The translations under genes were made by a program, and so were the position numbers. A stretch of 64,000 nucleotides of DNA. It comes from Sycobia sp. Sy_11. Its lineage: Eukaryota; Arthropoda; Insecta; Hymenoptera; Epichrysomallidae. Shown here in pieces: positions 11,479 through 25,589 of this stretch. Location: contig JACCIC010000036.1 in NCBI GenBank assembly GCA_018907035.1, positions 1,257,001-1,321,000 of the forward strand, given 5' to 3'. Each line of letters starts with the position of its first letter. Positions within the stretch are counted from its first letter, which is position 1. The notes beneath the pieces were generated by a model, which was not told the origin of the DNA, did no database searches, and was given only the letters and a program-made list of their open reading frames with translations.

Positions 11479-13719
11479 GGAGGGCTAATGTTATTTTCTT
11501 CAGTTTTACTAAAAATAAATTTTCATAAATTACCAATGATTTATACTTAATTTGGTAGAAAAGAGGTTTTCTAATAGCTGATTACGAATATGACATCCGT
11601 TTTAGAATTGCCTAATTGAACACGGCCGATTCAAGACAAGGTGACAGACAAGATAAATTCATGACAAATTTGGTATAAAGAGATATTAGGAGTCAATGAT
11701 TAGGAATATGGGATCAGTTTTTAAATATTGATATTTAATCAAACAATCTATACAATAAATCGACCTTTTTTGATAATTTTATTAAAATTTTTGTCCATGG
11801 CTCGTATACGGATCTTCCCATCTTGTAAAGCTCCCGTTTGAAAAATGATTTTTTATCAACTGATACCCTTGGCGGAATGACGGGGCCGTCATTCTTAAGC
11901 GATCAACAGTACGAGCAAGAAGTTCGATTTTGACTAATTCGACGACCAATCTTAAAAAATGTAATATGGCATCCAATTTGTTTGGCCTGAATATAACAAC
12001 CACTTCGGAGCGGAATTCTTTTTTTCATCCGCCCTTATCCGATTGGAGTTTGTCCACCTTACGGTATATAAGGCTTTAATTTTTGGATAAGATAGGAATA
12101 TGATGGATAAATGATGTAGTAAGAAATATAGCATAAACGATTCGCGGATTTGCGAAAAGCATACTCCTGAATCAGCCATAATTTTTTCAAGTTATTAATG
12201 AACCAACGCAATTTTTTTTCTTTTGAGATTCTAATCTTTTATCTTACTATAGACAAAGCTATCATATACTCGCCTGAATAGTACTTTCCAAATAGATCAA
12301 TAATTTTAGGATAATCATAGTAGTTTTGGAATAAAAATTGATAAAGATATTTAATATTTTAAAACTGACAAGAGATGCTTAATATTGCAAATTAAAAACT
12401 GTGATATATTTTAAACGGTTTAGTATTTCATACTGAAAAAATAGCACATTGTTCATATGTACATCAGACTTAGAACTTCAAAATTTTATAAAATGTAATA
12501 ATTAATGTGAAAATAAATTTAATTAATTAAATTTATTATAATTTTTGTACAATACGTAGAAGGGTTTTCCTAAAGACCCTGAAGTATCGATGGTGGTATA
12601 GTTACATTGCCATAATATGTAACGAGCATCTTTCATATAATTTAAGTTTTGAGCAATACTTATAAATAAGCTATACTTATATTAAAATTAATGTTTATTT
12701 TAAAATTAAGGCTTGTACGCACTGTCGCGGCGCGACGTCGCACTTGATTTCCGTACATATCTCGACTATTGGGATACTAACAAGTTACTATTTTTAGCAA
12801 AATCTATTGCATTTTATGGCATTTGGAAAAAAGATGTGATTATATTATAGCTCTCATAGCTATTTTAATATAAGGTGTAATTTTTTTAGTACGAAATTTC
12901 AAATAGTTTCAGAGTTATCAAGATTTCAAATCCACTATATATTTTTATCTATTTTTACTAGAAAAAGGATGCGTAAAGTTATTGATATATTTAACAGATA
13001 ATTTTTTTTAATAATTTCAAATTCGTAGGCTGTCGTTGAGTCGCATAAGTGCGCGCGTTATATGCAAATTTAAATTGAGTTTTATTATTTGACAGAGATG
13101 ATGTAAGTCTATGGAATAATTGCAGAAAATGACCATTTTTAAATTGATACAATTTTTATGAATAATAATGTGAATCCATGTTGATCACATAAAAATTATG
13201 TTAATGAAGCAATTAAAATTGACTCCGGTCATATTGAGAGCAAAAATGATGGCTATTAGTTATTGTTTGGACTAGCTCCAATCTAGATTAATTATATGTC
13301 CTTAAACTTTATACTTATACTTTTCACTCAATTGCATTCTCTTAATCGTCTATTAAATGATAGAGAAATTAAAATGTTTGAATGTTAATAGGTTATTATA
13401 GCTCATTATATGATTTAAAATTTAGAATCTGTTTGAAAAATGTATATAAGTTATGAGGCAAATTAAACTAAATTTTTTAAGAAATTAAAATTTTTAAGAT
13501 TAGCCTACAGAAGATGAAGGTTTGGATGGGTTTGGTGAGAGAGGTATAGAGATATGGGAAAAGAGGAGGGGGGGAGAAAGAGAGAGTGAGTGAATGAGGG
13601 GGGGGGGGTAAGGAGGAATGCAGAAGAGTGGAGTTGAACATGGGTTGTGAAGCAGTGCTTTGATTATCATTATACCTATATATCGATACGAGTGTATGTG
13701 TACGCTAGTATGATGTTAG
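11479..13719. other. Spacer without a recognised gene
   Basis: A patch at 11,780-12,180 is less AT-rich and open in two minus-strand frames (for example TAPSFRQGYQLIKNHF). It may be a transposon remnant, but I cannot name it. A purine-rich run with GGGGGGG tracts lies at 13,540-13,630. Confidence 0.45.
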
Positions 13720-13973
13720 TGTTGCCGCGCTTTGCGGCCGCACGTTCGCTTTTTTGAAAAGTTCACGCGGGCGGAGCAAAACGACAGATGCGGGCTGCGC
13801 GGGCCCCGCACAGCCCGTGCTCGGGCCTCGACGAGGGCTTTCAAGTCTCGAGCTTGTATAGCCGAACGGCATTCGCGTGCGAACCTTCAGTCCGAACGGT
13901 CAGGTACTTAAAGCGCTCGAGCGCGAGAAGGAATCCGCCTTGAAACTCGTGCGAGTTGGGAGAGGAACACGCA

Positions 13974-14064
<91 letters not shown>

Positions 14065-14665
14065 CAGAATCGCGTGGGGAAAGAAAGTGAAATTTCCCAC
14101 CTGATCCGGACTGGCAGAGAAGAGAGAAAAATAATTTACGGGGCCTGTGAGTGCGTGGATTCTCCGGGTCAGCCGAAAAAAGGAGAGTATAGAAAGAAAG
14201 TAGAGGGGCTCTTTCACCTAGTGACCGTGATTTTCACTCTACAGCGAGTGAGAGAGAGAGAGAGTTTCACTTCTAACCTCAATACGAGCGTGTGTGCGCG
14301 CGTGCGCGCGCGTGTAGACTCTGCGTTCCGGCTTTTGCGTTACCCGAGGATACGAGGCTTTTCATTATATACGCACGCTGTCGGCGCTCTTTCTTTTTGA
14401 ATCTATATATATTATATACTCTCGCGCGCTAAGCGACCGAGCGGCTGTTTTTCCGGCGCTTGTCAGTCCTGTTCTCTCTTTCGCGGTGACATTACGTAAA
14501 ATTACTCGCCGGTCAAAACCCTTGTGCTGTTCTTATTGTTTTGGCTTTAGATAAGGTGATGTAACTTGCTTCAATTGAATTGCAGTTAACAGCTTGATTT
14601 AAAAAAAAAATTGGTTTGTACTTAATTGCCGTTTTTGATACACGCTATTTTCTGCTAGTGCAATC
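13720..14665 (+). promoter_or_regulatory. Probable promoter and 5' leader of HMG-CoA synthase
   Basis: The block 13,720-13,975 and parts of 14,100-14,500 are CpG- and GC-rich against AT-rich surroundings. Arthropod initiator matches (TCAGTC) occur at 13,887-13,892 and 14,463-14,468. A good donor context, CAG|GTACTT, has its GT at 13,904. A pyrimidine-rich acceptor ending TTTAG lies at 14,550, with a second (TTGCAG) at 14,585, so a non-coding first exon and a leader intron are plausible. A (CA)n(TA)n microsatellite sits in the middle. Sequence motifs only; the start site is not proven. Confidence 0.4.
13979..14062. repeat. Compound (CA)n(TA)n microsatellite
   Basis: About 20 CA units run directly into about 20 TA units, inside the proposed HMG-CoA synthase leader region. 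Open frames that cross it are repeat artefacts. Confidence 0.95.
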
Positions 14666-16042
14666 ATGTGGCCTAAGGATGTTGGTATTTTGGCTTTAGA
14701 ACTTTACTTTCCAGCACAGTATGTGGAACAAACAGAATTGGAAATTTTTGACGGGGTTGCCACAGGAAAATACACAATTGGCCTTGGGCAGTCTAGAATG
14801 GGATTCTGTAATGACAGAGAGGACATTAATTCGTTGTGCTTAACAGTTGTGCAACGGTGTTTAGACAGATATAAAATTAAGCCAACAGAAATCGGAAGAT
14901 TAGAAGTTGGCACTGAGACAATATTAGATAAAAGTAAGTCTGTAAAATCATGTTTAATGCAATTATTTGAACCTTTTGGAAATACAGATATAGAGGGCAT
15001 TGATACTTCTAATGCTTGTTATGGAGGAACTGCTGCTCTTTTCAATGCTATTTCTTGGATAGAAAGTAGTGCTTGGGATGGACGTTTTGCCCTTGTTGTA
15101 GCAGCTGATAATGCTGTTTATGCGAGTGGAAGTGCAAGACCTACTGGCGGAGCTGGAGCCATTGCAATATTAGTAGGTCCAAATGCACCACTAGTTTTTG
15201 ATCGTGGCCTTCGAGCATCATGTATGAAACATGTGTATGACTTTTATAAACCAGATTTAAAGTCTGAATATCCAGTGGTTGATGGAAAACTTTCCATTCA
15301 GTGCTATCTCAGTTCTTTAGATACTTGTTATCAAAAGTATTGCGAGAAGGCAACAGCAAAGAAGATCAATTATAAGTCTAACTTAAGTGAGTTTGATGCT
15401 GTTCTCTTCCATTCTCCTTATTGTAAACTTGTGCAAAAATCATTTGCTAGATTAGCATTTGTTGACTATTTAAATTCTTCAAAATCTAATTCAGTTGAGA
15501 ATCATGTGCAGTTAAAAAAGTTTAGTAATATTTCATTGGAAGACACTTACTTTGACAGAGATATTGAAAAAGCTTTCATGTCATTAAGTAAAGATGATTT
15601 TGAAAAGAAAACTAAACCTAGTTTACTCATAGCTAATCAAGTAGGGAATATGTATACTCCATCAGTTTATTCTGGTCTTGTATCTCTTCTGATTAACAAA
15701 TCATTAGAATCATTAGCTGGAAATAAAGTGGGAATATTTTCCTATGGATCTGGCCTGGCTTCTAGTATGTATTCATTAACAATAACAGACGATATAGGAG
15801 AAGGATCAGCTTTGGAAAAGTTGATAAGAAATCTTTCATATGTTAAATCTCAGTTGGCAGCACGACAGCAAGTAAAGCCAGAGGAATATACTAAAACTTT
15901 AGCTTTAAGAGAGAAGAATTGCCACACTATACCATTTGAACCTCAAAGTAGTATTGATAATATGTTTCCAGGAACATATTACCTTGTGAGAGTTGATGAA
16001 TTATATAGAAGAACTTATAAAAGAGTACCAAATTTAAAATAG
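14666..16042 (+). CDS. HMGCS: Hydroxymethylglutaryl-CoA synthase (cytosolic, mevalonate pathway), single exon
   Basis: Uninterrupted 458-codon frame encoding a full-length HMG-CoA synthase. The enzyme condenses acetyl-CoA with acetoacetyl-CoA to HMG-CoA, the step before HMG-CoA reductase; in insects the product feeds juvenile hormone, dolichol and prenyl groups. Seen in the sequence: the N-terminal [16 protein letters not shown] block; the general-base glutamate Glu84 in VGTET; the nucleophile Cys118 in [18 protein letters not shown]; the [14 protein letters not shown] block (158-171); the CoA/active-site His249 in LFHSPYCKL; and the C-terminal [15 protein letters not shown] block. There is no mitochondrial presequence, and the length is that of the cytosolic insect enzyme. 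The ATG at 14,666 is chosen because homology begins at residue 2. Codon use is AT-rich like the flanks. AATAAA signals lie at 16,245, 16,307 and 16,314. It is transcribed toward Rab19. The coding region has no intron, so a retrogene or lineage intron loss is possible, but nothing is broken. Confidence 0.97.
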   Translation: MWPKDVGILALELYFPAQYVEQTELEIFDGVATGKYTIGLGQSRMGFCNDREDINSLCLTVVQRCLDRYKIKPTEIGRLEVGTETILDKSKSVKSCLMQLFEPFGNTDIEGIDTSNACYGGTAALFNAISWIESSAWDGRFALVVAADNAVYASGSARPTGGAGAIAILVGPNAPLVFDRGLRASCMKHVYDFYKPDLKSEYPVVDGKLSIQCYLSSLDTCYQKYCEKATAKKINYKSNLSEFDAVLFHSPYCKLVQKSFARLAFVDYLNSSKSNSVENHVQLKKFSNISLEDTYFDRDIEKAFMSLSKDDFEKKTKPSLLIANQVGNMYTPSVYSGLVSLLINKSLESLAGNKVGIFSYGSGLASSMYSLTITDDIGEGSALEKLIRNLSYVKSQLAARQQVKPEEYTKTLALREKNCHTIPFEPQSSIDNMFPGTYYLVRVDELYRRTYKRVPNLK

Positions 16043-18296
16043 TTCTGGTATATTTCAATTAGGAAAAATGTTTATGAAACTTAATTTTTAAACATAATTC
16101 ATTTAAGCAAATGAAATAATTTGGGCAGTTATTCATTACTTAATCTTTCTTTTGGAGAGGTTATTTTAAAATGTTGAAAACTGTGCTTTGGTGAAGTAAG
16201 AAAAAATCCTTTACTTTTATTTTTAATGAATTAGTAGTTATATAAATAAAAATTTATCATTAAATGAAAATATTATTATAAGCAAATAATTTTAAATTCT
16301 TTATGTAATAAAGAATAAAATTAAAAATTATTAAAATTAAAATTATACAACTAATTTTGTTAATATAAATCAATATACTTTGTTCATTTTTAACAAGTGA
16401 TAATTAAATTATAAATTTATATAATTTTTAATTTCTGTCTTATTTCACAAAAATGTATTCAAATCTATATTCAAACGCCATTGTTCAAATGAATATATAA
16501 TATTAACTTGAATATTAAATTAAATATTTAATTTTTTAATGAGTTTGGCCAATTTAAGAAAAATAATATTTTTGTTCTTTCTTTTTATTATATTTATAAT
16601 ATGTATAAATAAATATTATATAAATATAATTACAAAAAGTATAAAATAAATTTATAAAAGAATTGAAAACTGAGCACTCTGATGTGCCTTTTACACTTGC
16701 TATATATAATAGATTACAAAGTACAGAAAAAGAACAACGGTGAAAGATATTATTGTTACCATAATTGTAAATAATTTATAATGTTTCAAATTTTTAAATA
16801 ATTGCATAAATAAAATTTAAAAATTTTAAAGGACAGTTATTTATCTAATCTTTCACACTTTTATACACAACATTATACTTCTATATTATTGTAATATAAA
16901 GTGTAACTATATGGTTATTTAGTTGTAGTAAACATTTTTTTCTCAAATAATAATATGATAATTGTTTTTCGTTTTTAAGTAACATTGTAAATGTATAATA
17001 ACGAAATTTCATTAATCATATAATGAATAGTTTATTTTAATTGTTAAAAAAAGAAAAAATGAATTGTAAAAATGTTTTATCTTGTGACTGCGATAGCCAA
17101 CATGCTTATGTACTATTTCCCAATGCGTGGTGATGGTTTTTTAAATGTTTTGTTTCTGATTAAACAAAAGTTTAAAATTATTTAATAAATATTATTTCCT
17201 GTTATGTTCGTTTTTAATTTATTTTTCAAAACTTTATTTCAATGTAATATCTCTAATAATCTGTATAACATTACTTTGTTATTAGTTGTATATAATTACA
17301 CTTGAAAGGTGACAAATATAAATTCTAATTTTAGTTGCAATATAATTTATTAAAGTACATATCACAAATAAATAAGTAATATTTGAAGATTCTTTTTATT
17401 TCATATTAACAATGGACTTTTAATACAATATTAAAAGTCTCATAAATTGTTTTTTTACATATGAATAAATTAACAATTTAGTTTTATATAAACATTTCTA
17501 AAGAATATTTATAATTAAAAAGATTTTCTAAAATAGATTAGTTTCAGTTTTTTAAAAATATAACAAAATAATTATTATATAGTAATGTGCTTAAAAAATA
17601 TTTTTCTACTTAGTTATATAATTTTTTTCATATTATTACTGCAGAAATATATCAGTTTTGAAAATATTCCAAACTATACCTAATCTAAATACTTTCAGAT
17701 CTAATTTTATAAAGTTCTTTAATATTAAGGCAAAGTCTTTATTATTATATAATAAATTTACGCTTAAATGAATTAGCATATAAGAATTGTAATTAGTTAA
17801 GTATGAAAACCATTTATACAATTTTATTTAAATAAAAGTATGCATTGATACTGTTTATATTGAGTAAAAAGGACACTGAATATCCTAATTCGATCAGGTC
17901 ACTGAGTTAATATGTTTTGAGATTTTTCTATTTGATCTCAAAATATAAACTAATATTGTTCTTTCTAAAAGTGCACTTGTTTTTTTATACATTAATAGTT
18001 TTTAAGTTTAATTTATATATTTACAATTGAATTAATGATTTTAGAAAAATTGAGTATCAAAAATTATGATTTAATAAATCTTAGAAAATTTAATTTACAA
18101 GAATATTACAATATTATTTATTACATTTCTAAAATCAATCATTCCATTAAATCTAGTTTTTTTTGTTCATATTAAATTGTCATGACTGTGCGCATATTTT
18201 CTTACTTAAGCGATTCAAAATTTTTATATAAGCTTCTCAAAACACATTGTTTTTCTCAAAACACATTGTTTTTACATTAGCAGTGATTAAGGTGAC
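16043..18296. other. Convergent intergenic spacer with 3' UTRs
   Basis: AT-rich spacer between the tail-to-tail HMG-CoA synthase and Rab19 genes. It holds poly(A) signals for the plus-strand gene (AATAAA at 16,245-16,250, 16,307-16,312 and 16,314-16,319). For the minus-strand gene there is AATAAA read from 18,122 to 18,117, about 175 nt past the stop. I see no further coding sequence in it. Confidence 0.7.
18117..18122 (-). terminator. Candidate Rab19 poly(A) signal
   Basis: Canonical AATAAA on the minus strand about 175 nt downstream of the Rab19 stop codon. The region is AT-rich, so chance matches are common. Confidence 0.4.
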
Positions 18297-19543
<1,247 letters not shown>

Positions 19544-21039
19544 CGTCCTCGCACTGTTGGACCGTTACCTCGATTGACTTATAATGCGCGCCCTTTGCTC
19601 CGTTATGACCGTATGTGTCGTGCGAATACGATATATGTCAATCGCATATGGACAACTGGTGCGTGGGAGGAACGCGGGGGGCGGGGATCTGAATTCTGAA
19701 GCGCGCGTGTTATTTGTTTTTACATACATATATATATATATATATATAGACCGTGCCGACTACCGCGTCCAATCTTTCTCACTGCGCCATTTTTGTTGTC
19801 TTATTATACCTATATATTATGTACTTATGCCGTGCGGGTCGTTCCTCTCTCTATACAATAATATATGGCGCACCCGCGCAAACTTCTCGCTCTCTCGTTC
19901 TCCTGGTGCAGATCATGATAAATAAGAGACAAAAAGATCGTTGCTCGGAGGGAATGCGAGAAGCATTTGATTTGATGATTGAAAATTATTTACAATTTTT
20001 CTAATGACAAGACAGTTGTAAATGTCGTTTTATTATCAGATTTTTTCTCCCCAGAATTCATAGATAACTTAAAGGACCACTAAATTTTGCACTATTTAGT
20101 TAATAATAATGTCTATAAGATCATTTTCCCGATATTTTTCATATGATATAATGGAGTGTCTCGTATAATAGCTTTAGTCCTGCTGCTCTTTTTTCCGAAG
20201 ATATCTCTATGGATTTGCTTGCATCTATTATATTTATGTTCATCGAGAGTCGAGCCTGTATATCGCGGCTTGATGGGAAATCGTGGGTGAGAATATGTAG
20301 GTACCTGGACAATACACGATGGGAGTGAGAAAAAAGAAAACGAAAATTTCTTAAAGTAAGATGCAGGTTGATAATCCCTATATGTAGGCCTCTTTGTGAG
20401 AAGCATGAGTCACATTACCCGTTTCTATTGCCGTATTGTGGCATATCAGTTACGGCAGTTACTACTGTACGGACATCACCTTGTCTAAAACTTGTTTGTT
20501 CTTTTCTTTTTTTAGACACAGCATATCTATGGACATTACGGGAATAGTAATGAATCGATAAATAACTCATCATGATTCTTTTAAGAACACAAGCATGTGT
20601 GACAAATGTTTAGATTATTTTCTAAAATATATCCTTAACGTTTGAAAAACAAGTTTAAATAATAGCCGGAAAGTAAAAATTGTTTGATATAATATATTTT
20701 ATATTTATTAAATCAGTATATTTACTGTAGCTATATATGCATAATATAATATATTGCGTCTGCAACATTATTAATAATAATGTGGGCAAAAAACTTTGGT
20801 TCGATATAGTTGTTTCTGGATTGTTCTAAAATTTAAATAGAATATTTATATGTATTTTTTCATGAAGTCCTCCTGATATGGTATGAGGCTAACATGTGAT
20901 TTAGCGTTATAAAGCGTTATTATAATTTTATAAATGAAAACATGTTTTTGAATAAATATTTAAAATAACACTTTACAGTTAATTATATATACATATATAC
21001 ATACACACACGTACATATATGCATATACATACATACATA
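19544..21039. other. Rab19 upstream region
   Basis: The first 150 bp or so upstream of the Rab19 ATG are CpG-richer and probably contain its promoter and 5' UTR. A short (TA)n lies at 19,729-19,749. Further upstream, no gene is recognised. Confidence 0.45.
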
Positions 21040-21250
21040 GAGGCCTACGATGGCTCGATCGCTAGAGCGAAGGACTAGTAACTTGGTGATCCGAGTTCAA
21101 ATCCCGGTCTCGGCCGATTGACACAAGCACCGCTGTAATAATTTACATGTGCTTTCTTTACAAACACATCGTAGACCTTCATCACTGATTAGCACCAATA
21201 TTTGGAAGCATAAATAGGGTGACGTTAAATAACATAAAATAAAAAACATG
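21040..21250 (+). repeat. tRNA-derived SINE
   Basis: It starts near 21,049 with ATGGCTCGATCGCTAGAGCG (A-box region) and continues to GAGTTCAAATCCCGGTCTCGG (B-box region, about 21,094-21,114). A non-tRNA body of about 130 bp follows and ends in an A-rich tail (AAATAACATAAAATAAAAAA). The tRNA-like head plus body plus A-rich tail is the standard SINE plan. It lies just beyond the 3' end of the LINE at 21.4 kb. A tRNA pseudogene is the alternative. Confidence 0.55.
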
Positions 21251-21399
21251 CATACACATACATACACGCACACATACACATGCATACACATGCATATGTG
21301 TTTCCTTAAATATAGTAAATATTTAATAGGATATTTGATAAGTGTGTCTAAATTAAATTAATGTACTTTGTTTCGTTCAAAAATTTTAGAACGTTTCTG

Positions 21400-24360
21400 C
21401 ATTGTTCCGTATTGCTGAATATCTCCTTGAGGTTGTTTCACAATTGAAATTTTCTTCTTTGGCTTGCGAAGATTGGACATATTATTAACAAATGTTCAAC
21501 ATTTATTGGCTGTTTGCATTGAATACATCTTGGAAGGTCAGACTTTTTGAGCAAATGCTTGTGTGTTAGATTTGTATGGCCGATCCGCAGTCTGGTTATA
21601 ATTATTTGATTTCTTCGATTTAAAGTCAATTTTAGCGCTGGATTAAAATCGTATATATTGGGTTGAATTTTTTTTCAAGTGGTAGTTTTTAGAACAGTTT
21701 CTCCAAAGAGTATTCCATTTGTTTTTAATTATCCTGTCGGCAATTTTACGAAGTTCTTTATAAATTTTTATTGGTGAATATTCTAATTGCATGGCTATTT
21801 TTGCATATTCTATTGAGAGCTGAATCATTGGGTCTGGTAAATTAAAGTGATAGATGAGCATATTATTTTTGGATTGACCAAGTCTTGCAATGATGGAGTT
21901 ACATATAGTTGATTTTTGAGTATTTTTATATTGTAGAACCTTGAAAAGTGAAGGAAGATAAAAGAAAATTATATATTTTTCTGGCATGTCGTGGACGTTC
22001 AGGATTGTTACTAATATTAATATTGCCATTACTTCATGCGTATTTAGCCAATCTGGAAATTTTAATAGGATTTTATCATTATTTGGTAGTATTGATATTG
22101 CGCTAATTATGTTTGATTCTTGAATTACGTTTAGATATATCACTTTAGAATTGGGATATAATTCCTTAATTTCTCAATATGATGAATTGGTTTTATCTAT
22201 AATATAATTTGTTGATTTAGATTCTGTTGGATTGTCGTATGTGTTGGGTCTGTTTCTATATTTCTATGCTCTATCTTATTTTCTTTTAGTAACATTATAG
22301 CTTTATAATAGAATAACATAGAATATTTAGGATTTGAAATATTATGTAGTTGTTTTGTTATATTTTCTATAATTGTGCTATAGTTTTAATTTTTGTTTGA
22401 AAAGAATATTTTTAATATATAATTGATTGTTATTTTCTCTCTTCTTAAATTTAGTGGCAACACTTTATTTTCATTTATTAAGCTCAATGTTGCGCTTGTT
22501 CGATAAGCTCCTGATATTATTCGTAGACATGAATTGAATACTGTGTTTAATATGTTTATGATGTAACTTTTGGCGATCCCATAAACTATACTACCGTAGT
22601 CAATTTTGGCTTGAACAATTGATTTAAAGGTATTCATTAGTATCTGTTGGTTCGCTCCCCAATTTCTCGCAGTTAAGGTTTTAAGGATATTCAATCTGAG
22701 TAAACATTGTCTTTTAAGATTTTCTATATGGGGTTTCCACGAAAGACTCGCATCGAAAATGACTCCGAGGATTTTGACTTATTGTACCATTATGATTGTC
22801 TCATTAGCGATTTTTAGCGTTGGGTTGTGGTTTAGTTTTTTTTTGTTTAGTAAAGACTATGGCTTGTGTTGTATTTTCTGAGAACTTCAACCCAGAAGTA
22901 TTGGCAAAATCAGTAATTTTAGACAGAGTCGATTGCATTAGTTTTTCACTTGTTTTAAGGTTTTAGCCTTCGATAAATATGGTGACGTCATCTGCAAAAA
23001 TGGTGCTCTTTATAGGTGGTGCGATACACTTGACAATATCGTTAATAGCCAGTAGAAATAGTGTAACACTTATGACGGAACCTTGGGGAACTCCTTTTTG
23101 AATTTTGATTGGTTGAGAAAGGACATTGTCTATTTGAACTTTGGCAGTTCTATTATTTAGAAAATTTTTTATAAAATAATACATGTTACCTGATATATGA
23201 TGTTTATTGAGTAGATGTAGAATTCTAGTTCTCCATACTAAATCGTAGGCCTTTTCTAGGTCTAAGCAGACCGCCAAAATGTGATGATTGAGATTAAAGG
23301 CGTTACATATGTTTGTTTGTAATTTTGCTAAACAGTCTATAGTAGAACAATTTTTTCTGAACCCAGTATGTTCATGATTTATTATATTATTGGACTCTAG
23401 ATGGTCCCGGAGCCTGTTCAAAATTTTTTCTAGTATTTTACATAGGCAACATGTCAAGGAAATAGGTCTGTAATTTTTTTTGTCTGTTTTATTTTTCCCT
23501 GATTTAGGAATAGATATTATTGTTGCTATTTGCTACTTATTAGGGAATGTATGATTTGTCCATATGATATTATAAATTAATACAAGTAATTCTTGAGCAA
23601 TGGTTGGTAGTTTTTTGATGAAGATATTGGGAATCTTATCTGGTCCTGGGCTCGTCTTTTTGCTAGAGTCAATTACTTTGTTTAATTCGGTAAGTTTAAT
23701 ATAATCGTTGAGTGAGTTATCGTCGTATAAAATTTTTTCGTTAGCTGTTTCTGAATGATTTTTGGTTTTATTCTTATGTATCAAGAATTCGCGTGTATAA
23801 TTTGCACGTATATAATTTTTTGTATCACTTGAGTTTTCGGCGAAAGTTTTAGCCAGGGTATTAGCTATATCGTTGGGGTTATTTATATATTTATTGTTGT
23901 CGATAAGAGCTGGGATATATGAATAGTGTTTACCTTCTATTGATTTAATCTTATTCCATACTACTTTCGTTGGTGATTGATAATTAATGGATTTTAGAAA
24001 TTCAAGCCATGAATTTTTTTTTTGCTTCTTTTTTTAACTGTGCGTTTTGCCATTGCTTTAAGTTTTTTAAAATTTATTTTATTTTCTTTTGAATTTTCTT
24101 TTTTATATTTATAAAGCGCGTTTTTAAATTCCTTTATAGCCTTATCACACTCTGCATTCCACAATGGAGTGCATTTCTTTCGGAATGTATTTCTTGTTTT
24201 TGGTATGGATTCATTTGCTGCAAAAAGCATTAGTTCTGTGAATTTGTTAACTATATTATTTATGTCCGTATTGTTTATAGTAGGTTTTTTAGGTATTTAA
24301 TGGATGGGTAGGTATTTAATGTTAATGGGTGTCGGTGAATCGTGAGGGTTATTAATAAAC
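21400..24360 (-). mobile_element. Decayed non-LTR retrotransposon (RNase H-bearing LINE), 5' truncated
   Basis: Minus-strand fragments of one LINE ORF2, broken by stops and frameshifts, in the right order. 24,230-23,994 is the linker after the endonuclease (PLWNAECDKAIKEFKNALYK). 23,784-23,533 is the RT start with PGPDKIPN. 23,457-22,963 is the RT core with CLDLEKAYDLVW, KGVPQGSVISVTLFLLAIND and the catalytic FADD. 22,694-22,386 is the thumb, with IDYGSIVYG and LRIISGAYRTS. 22,143-21,643 is a degenerate RNase H-like part, and 21,629-21,438 is a C-terminal CxxC...H...C knuckle with ICPIF. The endonuclease is missing beyond about 24,360. This resembles I/Jockey-type LINEs. It is dead: several stops lie within each block. 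Confidence 0.85.
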
Positions 24361-25589
24361 TTTATTAGTAAACAGGTTATACGGTACTGTCCATTGAAAG
24401 TTAGACTATTTTCCATGAATATATCTCGAAAATATAGAATTTATGATATATGCACATATTTCATACGTTCATAGTTTGTTTATGCTCGAATTGTTAATGT
24501 TAAATTAAAGTGTTTTTAACTACACTATGACCGATATACGATTTGAGAAATAATACCTTTCCATATTCATATACAGCTTAAGTTGGAGACATGTACCTAA
24601 AGTAATAGCTTATATTGTATTCGCAGGACACTTATACGTTGATAATCATTGTGCACAGCTTTACCATTCTTTACTTTTTTATCTGTTGTAGCAGTATTTC
24701 CTACTAAAGCATTAGTTGTCCTTATAAGGAGAGGCTCACCTCAACGAAGAATCAATTTTCTCCATGAGATGAAAACTGATCTTAAGATAATAAATAGCTT
24801 TTATTTAAATGGAAATGCAATTCCATTATTTATAAATAAATATTGTATAAAATAAAAAATGTCTATTTGATCATTATAGTCTTAGTTATTCGTGGGTATG
24901 AACATTTTATGTCTTTTCGCTACTTCCCATATGTTTTTCTTACTTTAATAGCTTAATATTTATGATATTTTTAAACATATAATCCTGGTGAATATTAGAA
25001 TGATTTTAAATTTAACGAATTTTATGAATTTTTTAAAGAAGTTTAGAAAAATAGCGAGAAAAATATTCATATGATTTTGAATATAATATTTCAACAAATT
25101 AACTTACATTGTATTGTGCTTGAATAGAAAAAAAATAATATGAAGCTTAATAACTTACTATACCTTAAATTATTATATTACACAATTCATAAGTAAAAAA
25201 TGAAGAAATAATAAAAATAAAAAGAAAAAAAAGTAAGAAATAATAATAAAAAGTCATAGTAATAGAATGAATATTTGTATAAATTCATAGTAATAATAGA
25301 TTTGATAAATATGGATTGAAATGTATATGGATACTATTCTAAATCTATTATTACTATAATATAATGTAGTTTAATTTATTGGAACATTTGGAACGTAAAT
25401 ATTTAAAATCATTGTTTGTATGATAATACAAATGTCCCTTTGAAGAATGGTTAGTTGTTTCGTTTTTATTATATTAAGTTCACGTGAGGCTACCTTTGTT
25501 AGTTTAATGACTATATTTTTTACTAGATAAGGACTAGATAAGGACTCTATTTTTCCTCATGAGAACAGGAATCAAGCGGTGAAGGTGCG
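24361..25589. other. AT-rich spacer between the LINE and the PLA2-like relic
   Basis: A plus-strand frame at 24,649-24,855 is open for 68 codons but shows no known domain. Otherwise nothing was seen. Confidence 0.45.

Noticed and set aside
14704..15000. 98-codon minus-strand frame across the HMG-CoA synthase start
   Set aside because: Antisense shadow of an unambiguous coding region.
21049..21116. Functional tRNA gene
   Set aside because: The tRNA-like head continues into a body and A-rich tail typical of a SINE, with no clean cloverleaf.
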